From Malurus cyaneus samueli (taxonomy: Eukaryota > Chordata > Aves > Passeriformes > Maluridae): DNA of 64,000 nucleotides. The position numbers and the translations under genes were made by a program. Positions within the stretch are counted from its first letter, which is position 1. Every line of letters begins with the position of its first letter. The stretch is from assembly GCA_009741485.1 (NCBI GenBank), contig CM019236.1, positions 61,925,100-61,989,099 on the forward strand. The letters run 5' to 3'. Shown here piece after piece: positions 1 through 14,300 of this stretch. The notes under the pieces are model-generated. The model had not been told where the DNA came from and made no database searches. It saw only the letters and a list, made by a program, of their open reading frames with translations.

Positions 1-3000
1 GTGCATTCTGACAGCGCCTTAGAAAGGATGTCAGTTCACTAGGAAGGGAGCACATAACTGAATCCTTACTCTACTTTGAACGCGGTAACTGCGCTCTAGA
101 AATATCTTTGGGCCACCTTATGAAAATTGGCCAAAATCTGACTGACCTCCAACATTTTTTTTCATTAATCATATTCATAACGTTTTCATATACATAAATT
201 AACTTTCGTAAAGCCTCAGAAAGGAGGGGCACAAAAATTTAGATAGAAAATAGGCTTAATGTTCATCTGTTAGAAAAAGTTGTGATAAAGTGAGTAGATG
301 AAGAAAGTTATTGCTTTAAAGACTGAAATTTCAAACTCATCACGGTGGATATATAAACCATTGGAGTTACATTTCATTCTAGAACGGATTTCTTAGACAA
401 AATTGCTCCAATGGACATAATGCATTCAATATTGACCTTCTATAGTTCGCATGGAAAATTATGAAAGTCTTCGTCTCTGATTTAAAATAGTTTCTCTGTT
501 GAAAATATCTAAATGTTAACTAAATACAATAGCTGGCAAGAAACAAGGGACATCAATGATAAGAAAAAAAAAGTAAATTCTCATTAATAAGAAGCGATAC
601 CTTTTTTGGGATTTTCTGTGGGGAACTCACGCCTTTAGGTTTTTTGAGCCATTCGTTTTTTTGAGTGTCCGTTTACTTGGGTTGAATCGTTCGTTTTTTT
701 TTCGATTTTTTTTTGGTGTATTCGTTTTATTGTAAGGGTTGTTTTTTTTGCGTATTGCTTTCTTTTTTTTTTTTTTTTCTTTTTTTTTGTTTTTGTTCTT
801 TTTGCTTAAAATATACAGCTAAAATGAACCTCCAACGGTATCGTGTAATTTTGTTTTGAATCTATACTAATTTAGTCTCGGTACTTGCACTATGCACAGA
901 GGCTATTGGTTTTGTTGCCAGTTTTTCTCGGCTCAAGAGTGTCTAAGAACGCAAGTAATAATAAATAGAGCTCTAGTTCATCATGCTCTTTTTTTTTTAT
1001 TTAAATGCTTTTCTATGGCGCGTGGTTATAGTTTATTTATTAAATCTGTCTAATATTATCTTATGTAGCTTCTATTTTCCAAACCTGTATATAACATTTT
1101 GCTTCAAGCCCTGCAAAATTTATAATACTGAGAGCCTGAAAATAAATAACTTAATTCTTGCATAAAACTAAAGAGAGGACACAGTTGTAAGAATTCGTTA
1201 TATGAGGAGACTTTTTGTGCCTTTGTCCCCTTTTCTAAATAATTCTTAATAAAGCGATAAGGCAATAGCAAGAATTATTTCCCACTTACTGTGTTATTTT
1301 GATAATTAGTACTCTTTTTTCAGTGTTGACCTCGTTTAATGCATCCCCCATTCGGTCTATGCGAAGGACAATGGCTAATACACACACCAAGACTTCAGAG
1401 GAGTTACTTTTGTCTCATAGAATCCTTGATAGGTGTTGAGTATGCAACTGGTGATAAACTAAATTATTATAGAAAGCCAGTTATAATATTCCCTACTGAT
1501 TCTTTTTAAAAAATCTTACTTTTAAAAGGTCAGATATCTGAAAAAAATCAGTGATTCTGTCACAGTTCGTCCTAATTGGAAGAACCACTTATCTGTGTCA
1601 AGATGAAAGCATGAACTATGCCAGATAAAGGACTTCCATGACTAAAGTAGAGCTAGGGCAGAACTATGCCATGAAAGTGTGAGACTGAGGTCCATTCATA
1701 TTGTCTTTCAATTTTAGCCCTGGGCATATCCTTCTTTGATTTAAAAGTTTTAAAAGAGCACAGAGATCCTTTAGCAGTTCTCAGCGCTGTGCTCTGAGTT
1801 TTTGGCTGATACGGTGCGTGACTCCACTTATGTGCTGCCCTCCAAACATACATGACTCCTTATTGTCAGGATCAGATTCTCATCTAAATGCTGATGCGGT
1901 CAGATCGTTTGTCTCAGGAGAGAAAGGAGCAGCCACCACTCACTGGATAACAAAAGCATTCAGTCAAATTGTGGGAGGCTTTGGTTCAGTCCTTCTCACA
2001 GCCTGAGAAAGCTTGCATATAATTTCCAACTTCTGTGTATCCTAAGCAAGAAAGAAGAATGATGATTGTCCCCATTGTCTTCCAGACTTTTAGTCAAGAG
2101 AAAGGAGGCTGCAAGTTGCAACAGCAGAGCTCTGTGCTTGGTGAAAGCACAGGGTCCCTGTCCCCACACAGCCCCACGTCACCTCTTTGATAGCTGGGGC
2201 ATTCAGCGCTGGAATGATGCTGTTGTACTGCGGTGAGGGAGTTTCTCTGCTGTGACAAGGAGTAGGAGACAAGAAGTTACAGTGAACGGCAGAATATCTT
2301 CATACCTCATCGCCTCCCAGTAAAACACAAGGAAGGTTTCACCTGCTCACTGAAGTTGGGCTGAGCTGGAGCCTGGGGAGGGGCATGCCTGCAGCCCTGC
2401 AGCACCTTTCTGGGTGTCATGGTGATTTCCCAATCACTTGATCAATTTACAAGATGTCCAGATTGTCCTCCCAAGGATATTTTGGCTCTCTTGGCAGAAT
2501 GTGCAGGGCAGTAACTAATTCAATATTGTAGATCCCACTCCAGAGGCCTGCATGTTTCGTATCATTTATTACATAAAATGGCCTTATGGAGTTGTTTGTT
2601 ACTCTACATATTGAAACACAAACTTGTGTTTTCTAAAAGCTCTCATATGAAATGCAATTTTATAACTGCAGTGCCTTGCTCCTGTGTGGTCAGTGTGTTA
2701 TCTTTTTTGGATATGTATCATAAATGCATGATTTAAAAAATTATTGTTACCAAAACTACTTGACATAGAAATTTTTATGAAAATTAACTAAAAATAGAAA
2801 GATACGTCTACTTGAAGTCATCTTGTGTGCCATAGTGCAAAAACTGTCTGTAACCAACAAAACAGTTCACTTACACTACAGGTGTTTGGTGTTTGTTTTT
2901 GCACTTTTAAAGAATACACATTATACAGATCTATGCAGTTGGCTCTAGTTTCATTAATGATTGAAGGAATTGAACTCAGTTGACAAAATAAATGTAAAAA

Positions 3001-4030
3001 CAGTGAAAGAAGAAACAAAAGAAAGTTCATAAATATCTGCACATGCCAGCAAATATATTAGACCTAACACATGGTCCAGATACAAGACTGAGTTGACATG
3101 TCTAATATGCAGCACTGATGAATAATAATAATATGTTAGGTGACTTTATGCATGGCTGAAACACTGAGTTTGTTTATGATCAGTTTTCCTAATGTGAGTT
3201 ATGCCGGGCTCAATGTATTAAGTGAGGGTAATGTGGACTGTGGCCATCTAGGAAGTAATTGACACCAGGGGCTAGGATGGTTTGTGGGGAAGGTGGGCTC
3301 ACTTTGCAGAAACTTCAGTGCACCTTATCTTCTTTGCCACTTGGATCATGCAAGAATGATGTCCAGTGTAGTTATCATCTATCCCTCCTTCTGGGCTGCA
3401 GATTACAGAGGAAATACTGAAGGCATATTAAAGGCTGGGAGAGGTAATGATAAGGGATGATTGGAAAGCAATTTTCACCTGATAAGGTTACCTTCATCTC
3501 TGGAGCACCAGAAGGTGTCCCAAACTACAGGCAAAAGGAAATATCAGGCTACCTCTGCAGTAGGCTGAGGCTGGGGCTGAGGAGCTGTATTTGGTAAGCA
3601 GACAGTCTTTGATACACCTAAAGTAAGCCGGAATTAGAGAAGCCTCAAATTCTGCAGGTATGTCGTTGTAAATATTAAGTGCCCCTTAATTTCAGGGATA
3701 TGAGGAGTACCACTGTAGGAGGTAATGCTCAGTGATTTAACACAATTCCCAACATTTCTCTTAAAAGTAAAACGCCTGAAGAGGGACTGCCTGTTCCACA
3801 CTGGTGTAACAATCAGATATTGGTTTTGACTGCAGCTGCTTTCATCCTTATGAAATGTCCAGTAAATATCTATTTATGGATGTAATACCTCTGGAAAATT
3901 CTCTGACTCCATTTATTCAGTTGATGTGCGTATCCTGCACCAATCAAGCACAACAGCCACTGGTGTGCGATCACTTTCTAGGGAACAGTCTCCCACAGTG
4001 TGTATCTGACACTGCTGTGGCCTTATTTGG
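1..4030. other. Intergenic, no gene recognised
   Basis: AT-rich sequence with short chance open frames only (at most 74 codons), apart from the T-rich tract at 640-800. No splice-consistent or conserved-looking coding segment is seen. Confidence 0.6.
640..800. repeat. T-rich tract with recurring TTCG
   Basis: Poly-T runs broken by ATTCG, ATCGTTCG, TTCGATT and ATTCG. CpG is unusually frequent for AT-rich avian DNA. No gene is seen. Confidence 0.7.
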
Positions 4031-4031
4031 C

Positions 4032-4074
4032 TTTTTTTTTTTTTTTTTTTTTTGGGGGGAGGGGGTGGGGTGGG
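4032..4074 (+). repeat. T22 run joined to G-quadruplex motif
   Basis: A 22-nt T run (4032-4053) is followed directly by G6-A-G5-T-G4-T-G3 (4054-4074): four G tracts with one-nucleotide loops, a textbook quadruplex pattern. Confidence 0.9.
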
Positions 4075-4839
4075 AGTGTGAATTCTGTATTTTCTGTAGT
4101 GATGAATGTATTGGTAACAGAAATTAGAGGGCATTTTGTGATTTTGAAATCTAATGACAGAACTAAACATGACAGAATGAAAACAGCACTTTGACGTTTG
4201 TGCTTTGGAAAAAAATTGGTTCTGAAATATTGGTGACTAACAGAGGAAGGTTCTTTACAGAGGTGGCTGTGTAGGGTCTATTGCTTTGGTTACACTTGAG
4301 TGTCATTTTACTTTTTGAGATGGTTACAAGAGAATCTGTCCTTTAACATTGCTCCCTTTGTGGTTCATTCACCTTGCCTGGCTTGTCAGCTGCCCACCAA
4401 CGTGCTAATCTGCTCTATCACTCTCCATCAACAGCACAAGGGGAGAAAATATGGTGAAAGGCTCATGGGTTGAGCTAAAGGCAGGGCGGTCACTCACCAA
4501 TTACTGTCAGGAGCAAAACAGACTCCACTTGGAGAAATTAATGTCATACATGCAATGAATTTATAACAGACAATTAGTGAGAAATCAAAATAAAACTCAA
4601 AACCCTTCCCCTACTCTTCCTATGCTCAGATTCTCTCCCTCTTTTTCTACCTCCTCCCTTCAAGCAGTATGGGAGGATAGGGAACAGGGGTGCAGTCAGC
4701 TCATAGTGCGTTCATCTCTGACACTTCCTCCTCACACTCTTCCCTGTGTGGTTCCTGCCATGGGATATGGCCCTGCACAAACTGCTCCAGAGTGATTCTT
4801 CATGAGTTCTCCAGACAGGTTTACTATAGGGGTGCAGTC

Positions 4840-5360
4840 ATTCAGGAATGCCCCCTCCAGTGTGGGTCCCCTGCAGGGTCACAGCTTCTGCCAGAAAACC
4901 TGATCTTGTGTGGCCCTCTCAGGGCTGCGGCCTTCTTGCAGGAACTCCTCCTTCTGCTACACAGATTTCTTGGGTTTTGCAGATGGATGTCTGCTCCACC
5001 AAGAACCTCCATGGGCTGCAGGGTCACAGCTGCCTCACCATGGGCTGCACTATTCTCTGCTCCGGCACCGGCAGCACTTCCTCCTACTCCTTGACACTGA
5101 CCCTTAATGTTCTGGACTTGCTCCCCCATTTTTTCACCCTTCTCACTCAGCTGCTGTTGGGCAGCTTTTTTTACCCCTCCTTAAATACATCACTACAGAG
5201 GTGCTACCAACATCACAGACAGCTTTGGTCAGCAGCTGGCCCACCTTGGAGCCATTTGGAACTCCTTCTGTCATGCATGTGAACACCTTCTGGTGTCTTC
5301 TCCCAGAAACCACCCTGCTACAACCTGCCCCTGAAGGCAAGGGCAAGGTTGTTAATAAAT
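4840..5360. repeat. Old dispersed avian repeat, probably endogenous-retrovirus derived
   Basis: The phrases GCAGTCATTCAGGAATGCCC, CCATGGGCTGCAGGGTCACA, TCTGCTCCGGCACC and CTTAAATACATCACTACAG resemble a family found in many bird genomes, often predicted as spurious antisense protein containing GGADIHLQ. The minus-strand frame here (4842-5129) carries the same phrase. A related tail (CTGCTACCAAAACCTCGCCA) appears alone at about 6350. The family assignment is from memory and is only probable. No intact viral gene is present. Confidence 0.5.
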
Positions 5361-8300
5361 CCCTTGGGGTGGATTAGAGTGAAATCACAGTGACTAGCCG
5401 ACGTTTTTATGTGTGTATCTCTGTTCAAATATATAAAATAATTTTATACTTTTTTGAACATTGTTGCAATGGAAAAAAGGTATGTAGCCATTTTTGTTAT
5501 TATCTATACAAATACAGCAACAGGAAAGTATAAAAAAATAACACTAAGGAAAATATGTAAGGAAAAGAGACAAAGAGAAAGAAAGAAAAAGAGTTGAAAG
5601 GCACACAGTCACCACCCAGGGATCCAGTGACAAGACTTGATTGTTTTCAATATTCATTGGGTGAAGTGATCCCCCATCTTGATCTGTTGGAGTGGGGAAG
5701 ACACTGAAACACAGAATCATTGTGTTAATTAATATGTTCAGGTGGGAATAGCCCCTAAAGTAAGCTTAACACTGCTGTGACATTGTGTATTCGTTGCAAC
5801 ACAGTGTATCATGGGCAGTCCTCTGGTGGAAGGCCCCAGAAATGAGTCCGGGGGTGCTTGGAGGGGGTCTTTGATGATTTATGACTCCCCCTAAGACATG
5901 ACATCTGCCTCTCACGTCAGTGTGTTTGAGCCAGTTATACCCCCTCAGAAGGGACGAAAACCCTCAGGCCTATGTGTGAAAGTCCCGATAAATCCCCCAG
6001 GAGGTGGTTTTACACCCGAGCCAGCCGCGTAAGAGAGGACACTGGCATGACAAAAAGCACTATCCTGTCTCCACAGGCTCTATTTCTTTCCCCCGCTCTG
6101 GCTCACAAGCCACCGTGTTGCTGATCAAAGATTGGTTTGTAGTGGTCATCCCCTGGTGGTGGCTGCTTTCCCCTGCTGCACCTGCGCGGTTCTTATGCAG
6201 ATCAGAGATTTCACTGCACACCCAAAAACTCTCATCTTCCCTTTTGGGTGGGGCTTGCAAAGCTGCTCTCAGCAAAGGGCCAGGACAAACAAAAAGCACA
6301 GTTTGTGTCATAGACCCTTCCGTTTCAGTCATTCACACACTCCCATGGTCCACCTGCTACCAAAACCTCGCCAGGTAACCCCACAGACTCCAACACATAA
6401 ATACATCATGGAACTGAAAAGGAAGTGCAGCAACATAAAGTCATGCATTACCAGTGAAGGATGGCCATTTGTTCTCTAACAGTGGCTGTCATTTTGCATT
6501 TGATGTGATGACCTGACCTTGGCAGGAACCTCTTCTGCACTGAAATTCAGACTTTGCATTTTCTCAGAGGACAAAAGGGCATGCCCTACACATTTTACCA
6601 GTTTGTTTCACACAGCAGATTATGTAATGGAAGACTTCACAATAAATATCCTAAATCATGTCAAAATAAATAGTCTGTAATTTATTACCCATTTTAAGAG
6701 CAATGCTGTCCCTCTACCACAAAGAATTTCCTCATAGATCTCATTCTATGCATTTACTCTGCATATAATTCATATTCCGTATTAGATTTTAGGGCTACCG
6801 ACCAATGCTTGTGGAAGGCTTATATTTTCTCTTGCTCCTCTATAAAACAGTGCATACATTATATATATCAGTTCCAAGTCTCAAATGACGCTTGTACAAG
6901 AATTCCAGAAAAACTCGTTTGCTGGCTATCATACTGTCATACTTTCCACCTTCCTAAAGTCGCCTAATTGTCATGAAGTACCAAATGAACACGTAATGCA
7001 GAATGCTTAGCAATTTACTGTGACTTTTGGTTCAGATTCCTTCCTGTTCTCAGTTACTGAAATTTTAATGCACCAATCTTACTTAAACAGAAAGATCTAA
7101 TATCTCCTACACAAGACTCTTGGTGGCATTTTACTGTTTGTATGTTTCCCTTCCACCCCCCACACTTTTCCTGTGTGTAATCTGGGTGAATTTCTTTTTT
7201 CCCCATTGAATGACACAAACCACAGAATTGGAAAGATTTGAAATATGTGTTCAGTTGTAATTTTAACAACAGTAATTGCACTGTATTACTTCAAACCTGT
7301 TTTCTGCACTGATTTTTCACTGATTTAATTGCATAAAGGGGTGATATGCTGGCTTGTTCTCCTATGTGTAATGTTATAGTAAGGAATAAAGATACTTTAA
7401 TGTACCTTTAGCTCACTGGTGTTTGCTCTGGCTTACTGGATGGGATGCTATTCTCTTACAGGACCGAGTTCCGTGGGTTTCCATACTTTTATATCAAACT
7501 GACTGCATCTGTCCTTGAGGGCAATGTTGCACTTTAATGGTATGGTTAAACACAACAACTTTTGTGTGTAGACAAACCCTCAGGGCTCAGACAGATGCTA
7601 AGTTTACTGCAGCTCAACGAGTTAGTGCACATCAGCAGAGCCACAGTAACCAATCATATACATGCACTTTGTCTGTCCCAAATGTGAGGTAAAATATAAG
7701 TGCTTACAATTCTCTTGCTGAGCATCTCTTTTTTCTTACTTAGCCAGTACTCAATGCATGATAAACTTCTCTACAAGGAAAAAAATCAAGTCAGACTGAA
7801 TCTAAAACATATAGAAGATCACCTTTAAAAAAGCTGAGGAGAACAGAAATTCCATGGGACAGAACTCATCCATTAAAAAAACAATACTGGAGAAAAATAA
7901 CTACAAGTTGCCTTCAAAATGAATTTACTGACTATTTCCTCCTGTAATTGACTTCAAGCTTTGGGCTGGGGATGCACAATAGCTGTAGCATGAAGATGCT
8001 GTGACTCCAACCTATACTTCTGGTGAGGGTGAGGATATCTAATTTGGTGCTTAGGCTGACACGGAGAGACAGATCCTTTTCTCCCGGTTCGTTCCTCAAA
8101 TATGTAGGTCATCTAAGCAGTTTTAAAATCAATGGAAACTCTGAAAATGAGCCAACACCCAGTCCCTCAAGATGACTGATGTGCTGAGACTGCTCTCTCT
8201 GAGTTAAGAGTGACAGCAGCACTTTTCTTGCTCTGGAGTTCAGTCATCCTAATGCAGGAAGCCATGAAGTGAAGCAGTACAACAGTCTGTCTTACAGATC

Positions 8301-11300
8301 ACTGCTGGTGTACACCAGCTGCCTGTGATGGTAGATTTGGCTCAACTCCATCTGTGTGCTAGGGGTGACACCCCAGACAGTCAGGTCAACTGCAACCTTG
8401 GCTGCTCCTTGCACACAGACGAGGAAATCTGCCCTCATGCAGCACATCGAGGAAAGACCTTCTTAGAGAGATTTGCAGCAGGGAGCAGGATAAGAGAGCA
8501 GCAGTTGGAGAACTAATGGCTTCTGAAACCTAGAACAGTCCAAATGGAGCAGTGATTTGGATAAATAAACCCCTGTGCTGGTAGAAACCTGCCCTTAGGC
8601 TGGTGTCAGGCCAATTCTCCTGCTGCAGCATTTGAATGCACCTTCTCTATCTGGCCCGAGTGTTATATTAGCCTTTCTTAAAATGAACCAGAAATGTGCT
8701 CAGGACAAAAGACACTTCCACAAAAGTATAGTTGTTACCCTGTCTCACTCTGCCTCATGTTATTTTTCTGCTTAAAGCCTTCATCCCCAGCCCTCACAGT
8801 CCTGCCCTGTGACTGAATTTAAAGGAAACACTGAAGATAATGACTATCACTTGCAGGGAAGCCAGAACTGTGGGCTGCAGGTTTTTTTTTGGTTTTTGTA
8901 TCTCTACTCACCAAGCCTGTTCTACATACTCTAGGAGGATCCTTTGATAGGGTATATTAAGAGCTGCTGACAGTTGAAACTGAGATTACATGGCTAAAAC
9001 ATAATGGCACATTTTCAACGTCCTGGGCTCACTGCTACTGTGCATTTCCAGTATGCAATGCAGAAATTTCTAGCCAGAGTTTTCAATGAGGTGAGCCTAT
9101 TTTTAAAGCATTTTAGTTTTTCTTCTGTGTCCTTTTTCATATTTATACAGTCAGGCATTCTGAGGTACTAAAGCTTTACAGTACATATTCATATGACAAC
9201 TCCAAACATTGTGATGGCTCGTTTAGAAATTTTTTGAGCAGAAGTTTTGAGGCTGAATTATCACTATTACTCAGAAAATTGCTTGATGATGTTATCTGAA
9301 GCTGACACATCATAGTTGTTATTCCTGCAGACACATAAGTCTGCTTAATAATGACATTTAGTACTTCCCATTTTTCTTAAATATCAGGGAGCAGTTTCTT
9401 GCAATGCAGCTGAGCGGGAATAAAGACAGTAGGGTAAATACAATAAAATGCAAATGTGAAAGAGATATCTATTGATTATGTGTACAAGCCTGCACAGTTA
9501 GAACCAAATATTAAAATAATTTCTAGCCTATCAGGCATGTATTGTGACGGAACACAAAGTAAGTCGCACAAGAATAAAATCTGATCATTCTCATATGAGC
9601 CTAAATGACTTCCAGCAGGATTGTCACAGATAGGGGAATAGGAATGAATTAATATTCAAAATTACACAGGGGCATGTGGGGATTATTTTGCAATAAAGGT
9701 AATGTCAATTTATTAAAAAATTGTAAGCATAGGAAACATTCCAGTCTAATGATGATCATTACCGGGGAAAAAAATGTGACTGTTGATTTAGAGTGAAATC
9801 ATTTATGTGTAGTATATATTTACTCAGTCTTAATCAACACACAGCAATATAAATCATTATTAAATATTAAGGTGAAAGCTTGAGGTCATGGAGGGCTCTA
9901 TTATATTCTCTTTCAAGAACTCAAGGGACAAAGAGGGCAGATTATGGCAGATACAGTCATGCGCTGCTTCCCTTCACCCCGCCCCTTCCCACATGCCAAT
10001 ATGTCCCTTGGGGACTCTTCCCAGAGAAAAACAGCCTGGCAGGTGCTCTCCACATCACTTCTCCGATTGCTGTGATCTCCGAGGCAGCGAGCATCAGGCA
10101 GGCCAGGTGGCAGCGCTGAATCGAGCATCCCCTGCCCCAGTTCAGGTACCCCTTGCTTCTGGGGCTGCTGGAGAAGGAAGAGTTCATCCGAGGTTTAAGA
10201 GGAGGTGAAACAAATGGTATTTGTAAAAGGAAAACCAGAAATATTTTCCTTGATTTTAAAGTGAAGCGAAGCCTTTTTTCGCAGTTAGATCTTTCAATGA
10301 TCATAGAAAGCACAAGCCTGAGGGTGGCAGGGGGAAGAAAGCATCCCTCTGTAGGATTGTATAGGATAAAAATAAGGGCTTGAGTCTGAAACTGTGGATC
10401 CTTTTGCCTCCTTTCCTACCTCCCACAGTGAAATGGCCAAGTGCAGTAAGCAGAGTGTATCAGCTATTACCACCAGAGAGCTGCCAGATGTCTGCTTCGA
10501 AATTGGAAAACAAGGGGAAAAAAAACAACCCAGCCCAGAGACGGGGGTGGGGTGGTGGAATCTGATAGTTAGTATCAGACCCAGGGAAAATTAGCTAATG
10601 TGTGTGTCCGAACAAGAAATCCTCCCTTCCTTGCAATTACTCAAAATCTTGGCTTGCCATTGGGAATGCGTTTTAGAGCCTGGCATGATTAAATATAAAG
10701 CAGGAGCCAAAAGGGAAAAAGTAAACCCTCAAAAAGAAGAGCTAAGAGACTAAAACCATTCCTCATTTACACATTTTGCCATAATTTCAGCAAGTTTAGC
10801 CAAGTTGCATCGGGCCAAATTGATGCTGGTGTTAACTAGCAGCAGCTCTACAGGTGTAAGAAACTATCCTGGACACGTTCTGTAAAACTGAGCTCATAAT
10901 TTGGCCCACTGTTTGACGAGTACTTTGATCGTATGTAAGTTTCCTGGTATTACAGAAATGGAATTGTCTGAAAAGCATGCGACTGAACCACCTTTTAGAC
11001 TCCTGTCCTGCAGGGAGGAGCTATTTGTTCAGTTAGCATAGCTGAAGTTTTCCCTGTGTGGTGGCCCTCAGACCAGCCCCGGGAGTACAGAGCAACCTCA
11101 CTTGATGTCTGCATTGTGCTGACTTTTGATTTTATCTCGCTGACTCCCAAGTTAGTGCAGGAACTTGGAAGGCGGCACAGTGCATCTGCATCCAATCCTG
11201 ACACTTTGGCTGGGAGAGAGAAGAAGGAGGTGGGGCTCCCTACTCAAGCTACCAGCCAAGAGCTTCCCAGGGCTGCAAGAAACCTTTGGTGTGTTTGGAG

Positions 11301-14300
11301 TTCTGCATTTAGCAAAGAGAGCTTGGCAGAGAGGAAACTCAGAGGAACTGCAGGTTTTCAGAGGGCCTGCCCCAGTTTTGATTTAATAGATCTGGTGCCG
11401 AAGCTAGCCAGAGAGAGGTCACTGTATCGTTGCTTGGCCATGCGATTCAGAGGTTCCTGCGAAACTTCAATGAACATAAAAAAAAAAAACCAAACTCCAA
11501 GCCCACCACTTCCTGCAAGATAGAAACCTAACACTTCACATAGCTGTATTTAAAAGTCTCACCAGACTGAATTAAAGGGTTACTATGAGCAACAGCATTC
11601 TTTGCATCCTTGTGCTGAAAAGGTTAAAAAAAAATCTTAACCAAGTTCTTTGCATTATGAAATGCAGTTCACACACTGATGGTTGTAGCAGCTGAGAGTT
11701 AAAATTAAAATTTACTACTGGCATTTTTTCATTGCTGCTTTAAGTGGTAGAATGTGATTTCTTGCTGGTTTAGCAGCCTTTCATATTTGTTTAGAGAACT
11801 CAGAAGGGAACTTACAACTTTTGAAATATTATAAATGGTTGATTTGTTACATAACATGTATTTTCCAAGCCCTCTGCTTGTTGTTGAGTGTAGAAGAGAT
11901 ATTACAACTGACAGAACTGTCTTTTCTTCCAGAAATGGAATGAATTAGTAAATGTGAAGTAAAAATGGTCCATTTTGTGGGACTCTTAGAAAGAGAGGGA
12001 AAGAGACAGACAAGTGGTCTCACCAAGAACTGAGTATAAGCAGAAAGAATAAGATGTATTTTCATATCACACAATGAAAGCTCTTCAGTCCCACAGAGTA
12101 TTTTTTGTTTGTGTTACTACTGGTTAAACTGACTTCTATTTTTTTCTTCTTCTGGTCTGTATCCACTGAATTGTTATTTTTTGTTCAGCTGCAGCTTCAG
12201 AGCATTTAGCAATTAAATCTCCCCACAGGATTTGTTTCTGCAAAGCCTAGAAGTCGAAGACATTTTTCTTTATAATATTTGGTATAATTTGGCTGTTGCT
12301 AGGCTAATGGGAGAGTGGCTTTTGTAATATTGTGCACATTAAAGAACATGTATAGAATCTTAGTCTGGGGAATTAGCAAGTGAACTATTTTAGTCAAGGC
12401 ACAACTATTATGGGAGCAAACCCCGTAGACAATCACCTGTGTCAAAAGGAATTGTGATGGAGGAAAGCTAGGAAAATAAAGAAGTTTGGAATGTGGTCCG
12501 ACACACATCAGAGACAGCACCCACGTATGGAAGGCCACCATCTAAACACATGAAAAGCATCATCAGGCCTTCACCCTCATGGCTGGAGGAGGGGGAGACC
12601 ATGCTTTGAGTTTGAAGATATCAAAAGTATCGCCTCATTACAGAATCCTCCAGCTAATTGCAGAGACACCTGGGCAAAGGCAAAAATATGGTAAAAGAAT
12701 AATCTGCATTGTCATTAATAAAAGTTATTTCATAAATATTCAGAGGACACAGCTGTTCTATACTTGTTGTATACTCAAGGACCTCTAGAGTTCCTCTGGC
12801 TGGTGGGACTGTCATGGCTGAGAACTTCTTGAAAGTTTCTCCCTGTGCTCAGTCACAAATGTCACCTGGTGGTGGTCAAGACCAGAAGCTCTGGGAGGTA
12901 ATCCCTGCATTTTCCTCTCCCCTTATTGAACTCACCTCTAAGAAAGGAAGGGAGATCCAGCATCATTCAGATTATTTCAAAAAGCTTCTCTATAATTCCA
13001 TTATAATACATGGTGCAAACACGTAAGTCAAATGATACTATTTCATTTTAGTGTGTAAAATTCCTCAAGTAGTAGCTGTGAGGAGACAGAATCAATATTA
13101 GGTTAATAACTGAAATCAGTATTAATTATGGGGCTTTTCATGGTTCCTTTAGCTGATTGTACCCAGTACTATTCATGAGACAGGATACCTGAGTACAGAC
13201 AAGTATCCCTGCATAGCTTTTTTTCACCATTCTGTTTCTCGGGCTGATTGGGCAAATGCGATTTTTACAATCAGGTTTTCCACAGAAGTGGCAACTGCAG
13301 CATATAGGAAGACCCTCTTCATTCAGATTACATGGAAAAAAAGATACACTACGCAGAATCAGGCCTTCATTTGATCATGTAACAAATCTTTTGAAGGATC
13401 TGTACCAAAATGTGGCATTCTCATTCGTTTAGGTGAGTCAAGGAAGATGGTCTCCTTGGTTTGACTTTAACTGACTGTTTAACAAAACTGTCTGTGAGGG
13501 ACTTCTTATCTTTGAGTTTATTGATCTGTTGAGCTTTCTGAAACTCCTATCTAAGCTTTAGAACTAGTTTCCTTTTCCATAGAAGCACATCAAAAAGTTT
13601 TGGGGTCTGAAACAAATTATCCTTGTGATAGGATTATGGATGTTGTAATTTTAAAGTTCTATGGAGCCATATTTAGATCCAGACTTGCCTTCTCTTGATT
13701 AAGAGGCAGATCTTTACAAACGGTGGTCTAACAGTGCACTGAATTGCCCTTCTGAAGGGCTGTCTCGCTACAGAAAATTTCAAGTCTTCTTGGCTGAATG
13801 TGTAAAATCAGACGCTGGTTTCCACCTTCAGAGCCGACCAATATGTAGACATGTAGCATCAGCTAAGTGAAATTGCAAAGAGCAGAGAAGCTCAGGTCCT
13901 CTGCCATTCTCAGCAGGCAGCCATTCACAGCTGGTATGCTTCTGAGAGGAATGTGGCTGAACAGGATGGCCAGAAACAGGACGGGTGTGCACTGGATGAG
14001 ACTGGAAGCTGTTTCCCTAATTCAGCAATTAGGGAAAGGCGTATCTGTGTCAGAAGGAGGCATCATTCCACACTGACGTCTTTTAATTGCTGTCCCAGCT
14101 CTGGTCAAAAGCAGTTGAACCTGGCTGCAGTGAAGCAATCTGCCACTGAGCCTAGTGCTGGTCACAGCCACACTGTGCACATAGTACAGTTGTGATGTGT
14201 GCTGGGGGACAGCTCTGGTGACAGGGGCTGCCACACTGAGAAGCGGCAATGGCCTTGGCACAAGGGCTGCTTCCTACAGTGGAACATGCTTCCCTCTCCA

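Noticed and set aside
5700..5770. CR1-like 3' end (CAGAATCATTGTGTTAATTA)
   Set aside because: The match is short and weak, and the following sequence does not continue as CR1.
11056..11523. 155-codon plus-strand open frame
   Set aside because: It ends in a poly-A-encoded Lys run, has no recognisable domain and no splice or promoter context.
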